DNA of 64,000 nt from JAGOCV01 sp049445855 (GTDB lineage Bacteria > Pseudomonadota > Gammaproteobacteria > Burkholderiales > Burkholderiaceae_C): positions 62,001 to 126,000 of the forward strand of contig NZ_JBMSDV010000005.1 of assembly GCF_049445855.1 (NCBI RefSeq), given 5' to 3'. The stretch's first letter is position 1; every line of letters starts with the position of its first letter. Shown in pieces: positions 8,341 to 16,491 of the stretch. Both the position numbers and the translations under genes were made by a program. The notes beneath the pieces were generated by a model, which saw only the letters and a program-made list of their open reading frames with translations, did no database searches and had not been told where the DNA came from.

Positions 8341-8852
8341 CGGGAGCCAGCAGTGCGGCCGCTGCGCCGCGCATCAACGTGATCTTCGCGCGCGCTGCCA
8401 ACGGCGTCATCGGCCGCGACAACACCATCCCCTGGCGCTTGCCGGAGGACATGGCCCACTTCAGGCAGACGACCATGGGTTGCCCCGTCATCATGGGCCG
8501 CAAGACCTGGGATTCGCTGCCGCCGAAGTTCCGGCCGCTGCCGGGCCGCGCCAACATCGTGGTCACGCGCCAGGCTGGCTGGTCGGCGGACGGCGCGCTG
8601 CGTGCGTCCAGCCTCGACGAAGCAGTGAAGCTTGCGAGCACGGCGCCCGACATCTGGGTGATCGGTGGTGCACAAATTTACGAGCAGACCTTGCCGATGG
8701 CGCAGCGGGTCGAAGTCACTGAGATCGATCAGGCTTTCGATGGCGACGCCCACGCGCCGACACTCGGTGCGCAATGGCACGAGGCGGCGCGCACATCGAG
8801 CGTCTCGACAACCGGCCTTGCTTACAGCTTCGTGACTTACACCAAGGGCTGA
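8337..8852 (+). CDS. folA: Dihydrofolate reductase
   Basis: Reduces dihydrofolate to tetrahydrofolate with NADPH, regenerating the cofactor oxidised by ThyA. The 171-residue protein has NVIFARAANGVIGRDNTIPW, the LPEDMAHFRQTT helix with the substrate-binding acidic residue, VIMGRKTWDSLP, and the NADPH-binding WVIGGAQIYEQTLP. The start ATG overlaps the thyA stop. A short extension (about 13 residues) precedes the first strand. The stop at 8852 is followed by a hairpin shared with the convergent gene. Confidence 0.96.
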   Translation: MTGASSAAAAPRINVIFARAANGVIGRDNTIPWRLPEDMAHFRQTTMGCPVIMGRKTWDSLPPKFRPLPGRANIVVTRQAGWSADGALRASSLDEAVKLASTAPDIWVIGGAQIYEQTLPMAQRVEVTEIDQAFDGDAHAPTLGAQWHEAARTSSVSTTGLAYSFVTYTKG

Positions 8853-8860
8853 CAGCCCGA

Positions 8861-8888
8861 GAGAAGAAGGCAGTCAGCCCTTCTTCTC
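8861..8888. terminator. 10-bp perfect hairpin between convergent folA and oxidoreductase gene
   Basis: GAGAAGAAGG (8861-8870) and its exact reverse complement CCTTCTTCTC (8879-8888) enclose an 8-base loop. It starts 8 bases after folA and covers the 3' end and stop codon of the minus-strand dehydrogenase gene. There is no T-run on either strand, so it may act as an RNA-end stabiliser or a weak bidirectional terminator rather than a canonical one. Confidence 0.45.
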
Positions 8889-9749
8889 CAGCAGGGTCAC
8901 CAGTTCAGGCACCATGGCTTCGGGCGCGGCGCGCTGCGCGCCCTGCAATGTAGACAGCACCGATCCGGCAATGCTCCGCGCCACATCGGCATCACTCGCC
9001 ATCGTGTTGTAGTAGCCCAGGTCCTTGGTCGCATTGGCCACGGAGAAGCGCAGGTTCGATGAGTCGTGCGCGAGGATGTAGGGCCGCAGCCGCTCCAGTG
9101 CCACGCCACCGCCACCGCCCTTGGCCAGGATGTCCACGAACGCCTCGGGCGCCACGCCGTGGTGGCTCGCACATGCGGCGGCTTCGGAGATCAGCGCGAT
9201 CGTGCCCAGCGAAACGAAGTTGTGCAGCAGCTTCATGCTGTGGCCCGCACCGATCGGGCCGGCGTGGAAGATGTTTTCCGCGAAGCACGACAGCACCGGG
9301 CGGCATTCCTCCAGCAACGCTGCGTCGCCGCCGACGAGCAGATTCAACCGGCCTTCGGCGGCCTCCTTCGGCGTACGCGTCATGGGTGTGTCGAGGAAAC
9401 GGCCGCCCGCGGCTTTCACCGCTTCGGCCATGCGCACCGTGGACGAAGGCAGCGCTGTCGAGCAGTCGATCACGATCGCTCCGGGCTTCAGGCCGGACAG
9501 GACGCCGCCTGGGCCCGTGAGCACCGCCTCGACCTGCGGCGAACCGGTGAGCACGAGGATGACGATGTCCGCCTGCGCAGCCACCTCTGCGGCCGTGGCG
9601 AAACTGCGTGCGCCCGCCGCCTTGAGCGCATCCAGCGGCTGGTTGCCGGCATGCTCCAGCACCGACAAGGCATGGCCGTGCTTGACGATGTTGCCCGCGA
9701 TGCCCAGCCCCATCATGCCGATGCCGATCATTCCGATGTTTTTCTTCAC
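8874..9749 (-). CDS. NAD(P)-dependent 3-hydroxyisobutyrate dehydrogenase family protein
   Basis: A 291-residue beta-hydroxyacid dehydrogenase. The N-terminal Rossmann motif is IGMIGIGMMGLGIAGNI. The substrate-binding DTPMTRTPKEAAEGRLNLLVGG segment corresponds to the family's D-x-P-x-S-G region, although the usual serine/glycine positions vary here. GAGHSMKLLHNF carries the catalytic lysine. Possible substrates include 3-hydroxyisobutyrate, tartronate semialdehyde or glyoxylate; the context does not decide. I chose the GTG start at 9749 because GGAGAAG lies just upstream and homology begins there; the frame is open to an ATG at 9800. The end overlaps the hairpin after folA. Confidence 0.82.
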   Translation of the reverse strand: MKKNIGMIGIGMMGLGIAGNIVKHGHALSVLEHAGNQPLDALKAAGARSFATAAEVAAQADIVILVLTGSPQVEAVLTGPGGVLSGLKPGAIVIDCSTALPSSTVRMAEAVKAAGGRFLDTPMTRTPKEAAEGRLNLLVGGDAALLEECRPVLSCFAENIFHAGPIGAGHSMKLLHNFVSLGTIALISEAAACASHHGVAPEAFVDILAKGGGGGVALERLRPYILAHDSSNLRFSVANATKDLGYYNTMASDADVARSIAGSVLSTLQGAQRAAPEAMVPELVTLLEKKG

Positions 9750-9842
9750 GCGATCTTCTCCATGTGGTGTGCGGTGATTGTCCAATGACATCAGGGACAA
9801 TCGACCATCAGTCTACTTTCCCTCCAGCTGAGGGCCCGTCAC

Positions 9843-10619
9843 ATGAAAATCGCAACGTGGAACGTGAACTCCCTGACCGCCCGCCTCGGGCATGTCATGA
9901 AGTGGCTGGAGGCCAACCCCGTCGACGTGCTGTGCCTTCAGGAGCTCAAGCTCACCGATGACAAGTTTCCCCTCGACGTCCTACAGGCGGCCGGCTACCA
10001 CAGCGCGATCTTCGGGCAGAAGACATACAACGGCGTGGCCATCCTGAGCCGCACACCGCTGACGGGGGTGATCCGCAACATCACCGGCTTCACCGACGAA
10101 CAGTCCCGCGTGATCGCGGGCACGCTGGACACCCCCGTGGGCCCGCTGCGTATCGTCAACGGCTATTTCGTCAACGGGCAGGAACCGGGCTCCGAAAAGT
10201 TCGCCTACAAGATGAACTGGCTGAAGGCCCTGCATGACTGGTTGCGCGAAGAATTGGCGGCGTCGCCCCGCCTCGTACTGCTGGGCGACTTCAACATCAC
10301 GCCCGAAGACCGCGATTCGTTCGACCCCGTCGGCCTGCGCGAGACCATCCACCACACCACCGAAGAACGCGACCATTTCAAGGCCTTGCTCGCGCTCGGG
10401 CTGACGGATGCCTTCCGCCTGTTCGAGCAGCCGGAGAAAAGCTATTCGTGGTGGGACTACCGGATGCTCGGTTACCAGAAGAACCGCGGCCTGCGGATCG
10501 ATCACATCCTCGTGAGTACGCCCCTGGTGCCGGCGGTGACTTCATGCGTCGTCGACCGCGTGCCCCGCAAATGGGAAAAGCCCAGCGATCACGCGCCGGT
10601 GATCGCAGAATTTTCCTGA
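9843..10619 (+). CDS. xth: Exodeoxyribonuclease III
   Basis: AP endonuclease and 3'-5' exonuclease of base-excision repair, 258 residues. It begins with MKIATWNVNSLTARL. It carries the metal-binding glutamate in LCLQELKLTD, the YNGVAILSR stretch, LLGDFNITPEDRD with catalytic Asp/Asn, and the terminal SDHAPVIAEF with the catalytic Asp-His pair. Length and motifs are those of a complete ExoA/XthA enzyme. It stands divergent from the dehydrogenase gene and convergent with ntrC, from which it is separated by a repeat-like palindromic element. Confidence 0.94.
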   Translation: MKIATWNVNSLTARLGHVMKWLEANPVDVLCLQELKLTDDKFPLDVLQAAGYHSAIFGQKTYNGVAILSRTPLTGVIRNITGFTDEQSRVIAGTLDTPVGPLRIVNGYFVNGQEPGSEKFAYKMNWLKALHDWLREELAASPRLVLLGDFNITPEDRDSFDPVGLRETIHHTTEERDHFKALLALGLTDAFRLFEQPEKSYSWWDYRMLGYQKNRGLRIDHILVSTPLVPAVTSCVVDRVPRKWEKPSDHAPVIAEFS

Positions 10620-10668
10620 AGCAGCTCATCAAAGTGTGAATGCGCGGAACCGGCTCTGCCGGGCCGCT

Positions 10669-10712
10669 GCATTGCCCCCTGGGGGAAGGCGGCCAGAGGC
10701 CGCTTCGGGGGG
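10669..10712. repeat. GC-rich palindromic intergenic element (REP-like)
   Basis: The 100-base gap between convergent xth and ntrC holds the palindrome CCCCCTGGGGG (10675-10685). A second hairpin follows, GCGGCC-AGA-GGCCGC (10690-10704), flanked by GAA and TTC, and then a G-run at 10707-10712 that can pair with the first C-run. From memory, elements of this look (C-run, G-run, GCGGCC hairpin, CTTCGGGGGG) are dispersed between genes in Comamonadaceae. I see only one copy here, so the dispersed nature is inference. Confidence 0.5.
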
Positions 10713-10719
10713 AGTCTGT

Positions 10720-12264
10720 TTACTCCAGGCCGAGTTCCTGGATCTTGCGCGTGATGGTGTTGCGGCCGATGCCCAGCTTCTGCGCGGCCTCGATGCGACG
10801 ACCACGCGTATTCGCCAGTGCCGTGAGGATCAGGCGCGATTCGAACCGGCGCGAGAGTTCGTCCCACACATCGTGACGGCCCGTGGCCAGCAATTCCTGC
10901 GCTTCAGCTTCGAGCCCGGTCTCCCACGCACCACCGGCAGGCATGGCGACAGGGAAAGCCGCAGGCGCTTCTGCAGAGACGGCCACAGGACGCTCCACCG
11001 ACGCGGCAGGCATGGACGGGACGACGGGCTTGAACTCCGCAGCATCGATGCGCGGCGCATCGGGCATGACGGAACCGAGCTTGCTCGACGTATCCGCCGG
11101 CGCGCCCAGCACTTCGGGAGGAAGGTCCTTGGCTTCGATCACCTGTGCCGGAGCCATGACGGTCAACCAGTGACAGATGTTCTCCAGCTGGCGAACGTTG
11201 CCAGGGAAGGTGAAGGCACTCATGAGCGCCAGCGCCGAGTCTGAAATGCGTTTGGGCTCCACGCCCAGTTGCTTGGCGCTCTGCTGCAGGAAGTGACGCG
11301 TCAGCATCGGCACGTCTTCGCGGCGCTCGCGCAATGCGGGCAGGCGCAGGCGGATGACGTTCAGCCGATGGAACAAGTCCTCGCGGAATGCGCCCTGCTT
11401 CACACGCTGCTCGAGATCCTGATGGGTCGCAGCGATCACACGCACGTTGGCCTTTACCGAGTTGTGGCCGCCCACGCGATAGAAATGACCATCGCTCAGC
11501 ACGCGCAGCAGACGCGTCTGCAAGTCGAACGGCATGTCGCCGATTTCATCGAGGAACAGCGTGCCGCCTTCGGCCTGCTCGAAACGACCGCGGCGCATGG
11601 TCTGCGCGCCGGTGAACGCGCCGCGTTCGTGGCCGAAGAGTTCGCTCTCCAGCAGGTCCTTCGGAATGGCTGCGGTGTTGATGGCGACGAACGGCCCGTT
11701 GGCTCGCGGCGAATGCTTGTGCAGCGCGCGGGCGACGAGTTCCTTGCCCGAGCCCGATTCGCCCGTGATCATCACCGTCACATTGCTTTGCGAGAGGCGG
11801 CCGATGGCGCGGAACACGTCCTGCATCGCCGGTGCCTGGCCGAGCATTTCCGGCGCAGCGCTCATGCGCTCTTCGGCCACCTCCTCGCGCTGGCTTTCTT
11901 CGACGGCGCGACGGATGAGTTCCACCGCCTTGGGCAGATCGAAAGGCTTGGGCAGGTATTCGAAAGCGCCACCCTGGAAGGCAGACACAGCGCTGTCCAG
12001 ATCGGAGAACGCCGTCATGATGATGACCGGCAGGCCGGGATGGCGCTCCTTCACCTTGCCCAGCAGATCGAGGCCCGAGCCACCCGGCATGCGGATGTCG
12101 CTCACCAGGACTTGGGGGCCCTCTTCGTCATTGGCGGCTTCGAGAGCCTGCAGCACTTCGCGTGGATTGGTGAAGCTGCGGGTGGGAAGGTCCTCGCGTA
12201 GCAGCGCCTTCTCCAGCACGAAGCGGATGGATTGGTCATCATCTACGATCCAGATCGGCTTCAT
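10720..12264 (-). CDS. ntrC: Nitrogen regulation response regulator NtrC (NR(I))
   Basis: Sigma-54-dependent activator of nitrogen-limitation genes, 514 residues. The receiver domain (about 1-120) has the phospho-acceptor Asp in VLVSDIRMPGGSG. The AAA+ domain (about 150-390) has Walker A GESGSGKE, the sigma-54-contacting GAFTGA loop, and Walker B GGTLFLDEIGD. A Pro/Ala-rich linker leads to a Fis-type helix-turn-helix at the C-terminus (EAAQKLGIGRNTITRKIQEL). The ATG at 12264 starts directly at MKPIWIVDDDQS; an upstream in-frame ATG at 12288 is possible. It lies 31 bases after ntrB, in the same operon as glnA. Confidence 0.95.
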   Translation of the reverse strand: MKPIWIVDDDQSIRFVLEKALLREDLPTRSFTNPREVLQALEAANDEEGPQVLVSDIRMPGGSGLDLLGKVKERHPGLPVIIMTAFSDLDSAVSAFQGGAFEYLPKPFDLPKAVELIRRAVEESQREEVAEERMSAAPEMLGQAPAMQDVFRAIGRLSQSNVTVMITGESGSGKELVARALHKHSPRANGPFVAINTAAIPKDLLESELFGHERGAFTGAQTMRRGRFEQAEGGTLFLDEIGDMPFDLQTRLLRVLSDGHFYRVGGHNSVKANVRVIAATHQDLEQRVKQGAFREDLFHRLNVIRLRLPALRERREDVPMLTRHFLQQSAKQLGVEPKRISDSALALMSAFTFPGNVRQLENICHWLTVMAPAQVIEAKDLPPEVLGAPADTSSKLGSVMPDAPRIDAAEFKPVVPSMPAASVERPVAVSAEAPAAFPVAMPAGGAWETGLEAEAQELLATGRHDVWDELSRRFESRLILTALANTRGRRIEAAQKLGIGRNTITRKIQELGLE

Positions 12265-12295
12265 GTTCTTTTGGTCACCCCAGGTCAAGGCTGCG

Positions 12296-13366
12296 TCAAG
12301 GCAGCGGTATCAGTATCTTGAAATCGGTCCGGCCCGGCATGCTGTCGCACTCAATGAGCCCGTGATGCTGCTGCACAAAGGTTTGTGCCAACGTCAACCC
12401 CAGCCCTGAACCGCCATCCCGCCCGGAAACCAGCGGATAAAAGATGCGATCTTTGATCGAGTCGGGCACGCCTGGCCCGTTGTCGATGACATGCAATTCC
12501 AGTGCCAGTCGATAGCGCTGCTTGCCAAAAGTTACTTGTCGGACGATGCGCGTGCGCAACACGATTTGCGCATCGCCGGCGGTCATCCGGTCCGCCAACG
12601 CCTGCGCCGCATTGTGGGTGATGTTCAGTACGGCCTGGATGAGTTGCTCGCGGTCACCACGGAATTCGGGGATCGACGTGTCATAGTCGCGGACCACGCG
12701 CAGCCCCCGCGGAAACTCGGCGAGGATGAGCGAACGCACGCGCTCGCAGACTTCGTGGATGTTGACGTCGCCCACGACGTGCGGCCTGCGATGCGGCGCG
12801 AGCAGCCTGTCCACCAGCGATTGAAGACGGTCCGCTTCATGGATGATGACCTGCGTGTATTCGATGAGGTCCTTCGACTCGACTTCCATCTGGAGCAGCT
12901 GCGCAGCACCACGGATACCTCCCAGCGGGTTCTTGATCTCGTGGGCGAGATTGCGGATGAGTTCCTTGTTGGCCTGCGCCTGGTCGATCAGGCGTTCCTC
13001 CCGGTCCTGCCGGGCCTGCTGCTCCAGCGGCAGCAGTTCGACGACGATCTCTCCCGGTTGGTCCGACTGCGCCACCACCACATGCACGAGCAACGGGTCA
13101 TGGTTGGGCCGGTTCAGGTGGGCGTCATAGCGCAGCGCGGCGAATTCGTTGCTGCCGGCACCGGTCAGTGCACTCTGGAGGATGTGCGGTTCGCTGAAGC
13201 ATTCGGGGAACTGCGAGCCTTCGATCGTGCGGCGCGAGATGCCGAGCGCGTCTTCCAGCGCAGCGTTGGCGAAAAGCACAACGCCGTCCGGGCGGACCAC
13301 TGCGATCAGCGTGGCCAGCAGGTCGAACGACTGGTAACGGGCGGAATGGGAGGCGAGCTTGTCCAA
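12296..13366 (-). CDS. ntrB: Nitrogen regulation sensor histidine kinase/phosphatase NtrB (NR(II))
   Basis: A 356-residue soluble kinase that phosphorylates NtrC when nitrogen is short and dephosphorylates it when PII signals sufficiency. An N-terminal PAS domain (about 15-110, LIAVVRPDGVVLFANAALE) is followed by the H-box IRNLAHEIKNPLGG, the N-box NITHNAAQAL, and the G boxes DNGPGVP and GGSGLGLTLAQ. No membrane helices are present, as expected for NtrB. It sits between the small exported-protein gene and ntrC, downstream of glnA. Confidence 0.95.
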   Translation of the reverse strand: MDKLASHSARYQSFDLLATLIAVVRPDGVVLFANAALEDALGISRRTIEGSQFPECFSEPHILQSALTGAGSNEFAALRYDAHLNRPNHDPLLVHVVVAQSDQPGEIVVELLPLEQQARQDREERLIDQAQANKELIRNLAHEIKNPLGGIRGAAQLLQMEVESKDLIEYTQVIIHEADRLQSLVDRLLAPHRRPHVVGDVNIHEVCERVRSLILAEFPRGLRVVRDYDTSIPEFRGDREQLIQAVLNITHNAAQALADRMTAGDAQIVLRTRIVRQVTFGKQRYRLALELHVIDNGPGVPDSIKDRIFYPLVSGRDGGSGLGLTLAQTFVQQHHGLIECDSMPGRTDFKILIPLP

Positions 13367-13371
13367 GCCGC

Positions 13372-13893
13372 CTATTTTGACGCGGGAAGGCGCGAAAGTT
13401 CGCGCTTGAGGCCGCCGATATCTGCTTCGCTGCGCTGTATGGCGACCTTCATCTCTTCCACCCGCTCCTGGTAGCGGGCGTAGTTGCGCGACTCGATGCC
13501 GGTCTTTTCGGGTTCGCCGTTGTTGTAGTCCTTGAGCAGCTGGGAGTGGCGCGTTTCAGCCTTGCGCAACTCGGCCTCGAGGATGTTGCGTGCATCGCTG
13601 TCTCGGGCACGCTGGTCGGCACTGTCGACACGCGGGCTGCCCGCAGGCGCCGCGGAAGCAGCCGGCGAGCGCACCGGGGCCGAAGTGTTGGTGACGCCCC
13701 CGGCTGGCACGGGCTGGCTCTGCACGACCGTGACGTTGCCGCCTTCCACCAACTTGCAACCACGCGCCGTCGCGTCGTTGACGTTGTTGGTGTACTCGTT
13801 GCCGCAACGGTAGATGCGGTCTTGCGCCACGGCACCGCCGCACAGCGCCAGCAGGCCTGCGACAGCAATGGATGATTTCAGTACACGCGTCAT
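13372..13893 (-). CDS. Putative exported protein, DUF4124-like with coiled coil
   Basis: A 173-residue protein of unknown function. A Sec signal peptide (VLKSSIAVAGLLALCGGAVAQ) precedes a short DRIYRCGNEYTNNV segment like the start of DUF4124 proteins. A Ser/Ala/Pro linker and a charged C-terminal coiled coil (about residues 95-170) follow. The mature protein has two cysteines that could pair. It lies between glnA and ntrB with a 5-base gap to ntrB, a position I have seen for similar genes in related bacteria. A link to nitrogen control is possible only by position. Start ATG at 13893. Confidence 0.6.
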   Translation of the reverse strand: MTRVLKSSIAVAGLLALCGGAVAQDRIYRCGNEYTNNVNDATARGCKLVEGGNVTVVQSQPVPAGGVTNTSAPVRSPAASAAPAGSPRVDSADQRARDSDARNILEAELRKAETRHSQLLKDYNNGEPEKTGIESRNYARYQERVEEMKVAIQRSEADIGGLKRELSRLPASK

Positions 13894-13977
13894 GGTCTTT
13901 GTCACCCCGCCGTGAATGCGGGGCCTGACAGTATCCCTGAATCGGCACAAAGGTCAAAGCTCCTTGGGACCGGAAAC

Positions 13978-14007
13978 AAAAAAGGACGGCTTGCGCCGTC
14001 CTTTTTT
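13978..14007 (-). terminator. Rho-independent terminator after glnA
   Basis: Stem GGACGGC (13984-13990) and GCCGTCC (13995-14001) with a 4-base loop. It is flanked by A6 on one side and T6 on the other, so it can work in both directions. It lies 18 bases downstream of the glnA stop. Some readthrough into the downstream genes would still be needed if ntrBC are expressed from the glnA promoter. Confidence 0.88.
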
Positions 14008-14024
14008 CACACTTCCCGCCGAAT

Positions 14025-15440
14025 TTACAGCGAGTAGTACATGTCGAACTCGATCGGATGCGTCGTCATGCGGAAACGCGTAACTTCCTGCATCTTCAGT
14101 TCGATGTAGGCATCGATGAACGAATCCGTGAACACGCCACCCTTGGTCAGGAAGCTGCGGCCCTTGTCCAGGTACTCGAGCGCCTGGTCCAGGCTGTGGC
14201 AGACGGTCGGCACCTTCGCGTCTTCTTCGGGCGGCAGGTGGTACAGGTCCTTCGTGGCGGCTTCGCCGGGATGGATCTTGTTTTCCACGCCGTCCAGACC
14301 GGCCATCAGCAGGGCCGAGAAGGCCAGGTACGGGTTCGCCAGGGGATCCGGGAAGCGCGCTTCGATGCGGCGGCCCTTCGGGTTGGACACGAACGGGATA
14401 CGGATCGAGGCCGAGCGGTTCTTGGCCGAGTAGGCCAGCTTCACCGGGGCTTCGAAGCCGGGAACCAGGCGCTTGTAGCTGTTGGTGCCGGGGTTCGTGA
14501 TGGCGTTCAAGGCGCGTGCGTGCTTGATGATGCCGCCGATGTAGTACAGGGCGAAATCAGACAGGCCTGCATAGCCGTCGCCGGCGAACAGGTTCTTGCC
14601 GTCCTTCCACACGGACTGGTGCACGTGCATGCCGGAACCGTTGTCGCCAACGATGGGCTTGGGCATGAAGGTGGCCGTCTTGCCATAGGCGTGGCAGACG
14701 TTCCAGATGACGTACTTGAGCTTCAGCGTCCAGTCGGCGCGCTCGACGAGCGTGCTGAACTTCGTGCCGATTTCGTTCTGGCCGGCGCCCGCCACTTCGT
14801 GGTGGAACACTTCGACCGGGATGCCCAGCGATTCGAGCACCAGCGAAATCTCGGCGCGGATGTCCTGTGCGCTGTCGACCGGGGGAACGGGGAAATAGCC
14901 GCCCTTGACGGTGGGACGGTGGCCGGTGTTGCCGCCCTCGAAGGACTTGCCGGTGTTCCAGGAAGCTTCATCGGCGTCGACCTTGACGTACGAGCCGGAC
15001 ATGTCCGAGCCCCACTTCACGTCGTCGAAGATGAAGAATTCGGGTTCCGGACCGAAGTAGGCGGTGTCGCCCAGGCCCGAGGCCTTCAGGTAGGCTTCAG
15101 CCTTCTTGGCGATGGAACGCGGATCGCGGTCGTACGGCTTGCCGTCGGCGGGCTCGAGCACGTCGCAGGTCAGGTTGAGCGTGGTTTCCTCGAAGAACGG
15201 GTCGATGACGGCGGTGCCCGGATCGGGCATCAGCAGCATGTCGGACGCTTCGATGCCCTTCCAGCCGGCGATGGAAGAACCGTCGAAAGCGTGACCGTCG
15301 GTGAACTTGCCTTCGTCGAAATGCGAGACGGGCACCGTGACGTGCTGTTCCTTGCCGCGGGTGTCAGTAAAGCGGAAGTCTACAAACTTGACTTCGTTTT
15401 CCTTGACGAGTTTCAGTACGTCAGCGACGGACTTTGCCAT
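14025..15440 (-). CDS. glnA: Glutamine synthetase type I
   Basis: Forms glutamine from glutamate, ammonia and ATP as a dodecamer. The 471-residue protein (E. coli has 469) has DGSSIAGWKGIEASDMLLMPD, GPEPEFFIFD, the glutamate/metal motifs EVFHHEVAGAGQNEIGT and GSGMHVHQSVWKDG, and NRSASIRIP. The adenylylation tyrosine is present in KDLYHLPPEE, so control by GlnE is expected. AGGAGA precedes the ATG at 15440. Upstream lies a sigma-54 -24/-12 promoter; downstream are a terminator and then ntrBC. The arrangement implies NtrC-dependent expression. Confidence 0.97.
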   Translation of the reverse strand: MAKSVADVLKLVKENEVKFVDFRFTDTRGKEQHVTVPVSHFDEGKFTDGHAFDGSSIAGWKGIEASDMLLMPDPGTAVIDPFFEETTLNLTCDVLEPADGKPYDRDPRSIAKKAEAYLKASGLGDTAYFGPEPEFFIFDDVKWGSDMSGSYVKVDADEASWNTGKSFEGGNTGHRPTVKGGYFPVPPVDSAQDIRAEISLVLESLGIPVEVFHHEVAGAGQNEIGTKFSTLVERADWTLKLKYVIWNVCHAYGKTATFMPKPIVGDNGSGMHVHQSVWKDGKNLFAGDGYAGLSDFALYYIGGIIKHARALNAITNPGTNSYKRLVPGFEAPVKLAYSAKNRSASIRIPFVSNPKGRRIEARFPDPLANPYLAFSALLMAGLDGVENKIHPGEAATKDLYHLPPEEDAKVPTVCHSLDQALEYLDKGRSFLTKGGVFTDSFIDAYIELKMQEVTRFRMTTHPIEFDMYYSL

Positions 15441-15488
15441 CTGGTTCTCCTGGTTGGATGGTTGTTGAAAATGGTTGCCGGGGGGAAT

Positions 15489-15503
15489 GCAGTTATTGTG
15501 CCA
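15489..15503 (-). promoter_or_regulatory. Sigma-54 (-24/-12) promoter of glnA
   Basis: Read on the minus strand, the site is TGGCACAATAACTGC, against the consensus TGGCACG-N4-TTGCW. The invariant GG (15501-15502) and GC (15489-15490) are separated by exactly 10 bases. It lies about 50 bases upstream of the glnA start. Possible NtrC-like half-sites (GCACC near 15600 and 15625) lie 100-135 bases further upstream, a normal enhancer distance; these are weak matches. Confidence 0.8.
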
Positions 15504-15642
15504 AACGTGGTGCATGCAGCCAGTACGCCGGGTGGCGTAGCCGGCACCGCAAACCAGCCCCTGAAAATGCCCTGCAGGTCAACACGAGTGCAGCAGTTCG
15601 CACCAAATCGGAACATACAAGATTGCACCAACAACGGGCAAT

Positions 15643-16491
15643 TTATTGACGCACCAATTCGGGGCCGAGCTTGACCGGAAACCGCCGGAGACCTTCCAGC
15701 AGGGCAATGTAGGCGGATTCCGCGCGCCCTGGTTCGCCTTTCACTCCCAGTTCGATGTGGCGGCCGTATTCAGGATGATCCACGCTGGGCAGGCTGAACA
15801 CCTTCACTCCTTCGTGGCCGCGCTCGATCTCCTCCATCAACGGGGTGAGCGTCGCCTCCATCGAACCGAAGACGATGACAGACTTTTCCAGCCACGCCGC
15901 GCGACGGAACAGCGCGCCATACTGCTGGTCGAGCACCGATTCGATCATCGGCCAGGCCATCACCGGAAATCCGGGCACGAAATGGACATGGCCTACCGAG
16001 AAACCGGGAATCTTGTTGTACGGATTGGAGATGATGCGGGCGCCTCTGGGAAACACACCCATGTTCAGGCGATGAACGTTGTCCGCGCGATCCGGCTCAT
16101 AGGGCACGCCCTGCTCGCGCGCGGTGTCCTGCATGCGCTCGCGGATCAGTGCTTCGGCCTGGGGATGGAGTTCCAGCGGCACCTCCAGCGCGGCGGCGGC
16201 GCATTGCCGCGTGTGGTCGTCCGGTGTTGCGCCGATGCCGCCGCAGGAAAAAACGATCTCTCCGCTGGCCCAGGCACGACGCAGTGCGGCGGTGATGCGC
16301 TCGGGCGAGTCGCCTACGTATTCGGCATAGTCCAGGTGAAGTCCCCGCGCGCCCAGCAGCTCGATCACCTTGGGCATGTGCTTGTCGGCTCGCTTGCCCG
16401 ACATGATCTCGTCGCCGACGATGATCAGGCCGAAGCGGGGAACAGGGGGCGTGTCTGCCGCTTCAGCGGCCTGCGGGAGGGGGAGGGTCAT
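15643..16491 (-). CDS. CinA N-terminal-like (molybdopterin-binding MoaB/Mog-fold) protein
   Basis: A 282-residue protein with the competence/damage-inducible CinA N-terminal fold: FGLIIVGDEIMSGKRAD, VFSCGGIGATPDDHTRQCAA, and a long middle domain with NPYNKIPGFSVGHVHFVPGFP. The C-terminal nicotinamide-nucleotide amidase domain of full CinA (about 160 residues) is missing. The protein therefore belongs to the single-domain group, and a role in ADP-ribose or cofactor hydrolysis is only a guess. The start ATG overlaps the end of the upstream EI24 gene by 29 bases, so the two are likely coupled. Last gene of a five-gene minus-strand operon. Confidence 0.8.
   Translation of the reverse strand: MTLPLPQAAEAADTPPVPRFGLIIVGDEIMSGKRADKHMPKVIELLGARGLHLDYAEYVGDSPERITAALRRAWASGEIVFSCGGIGATPDDHTRQCAAAALEVPLELHPQAEALIRERMQDTAREQGVPYEPDRADNVHRLNMGVFPRGARIISNPYNKIPGFSVGHVHFVPGFPVMAWPMIESVLDQQYGALFRRAAWLEKSVIVFGSMEATLTPLMEEIERGHEGVKVFSLPSVDHPEYGRHIELGVKGEPGRAESAYIALLEGLRRFPVKLGPELVRQ

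Noticed and set aside
8846..8858. Short GGGCTG-A-CAGCCC palindrome at the end of folA
   Set aside because: Too short, partly inside the coding end, and competing with the stronger 10-bp hairpin just downstream.
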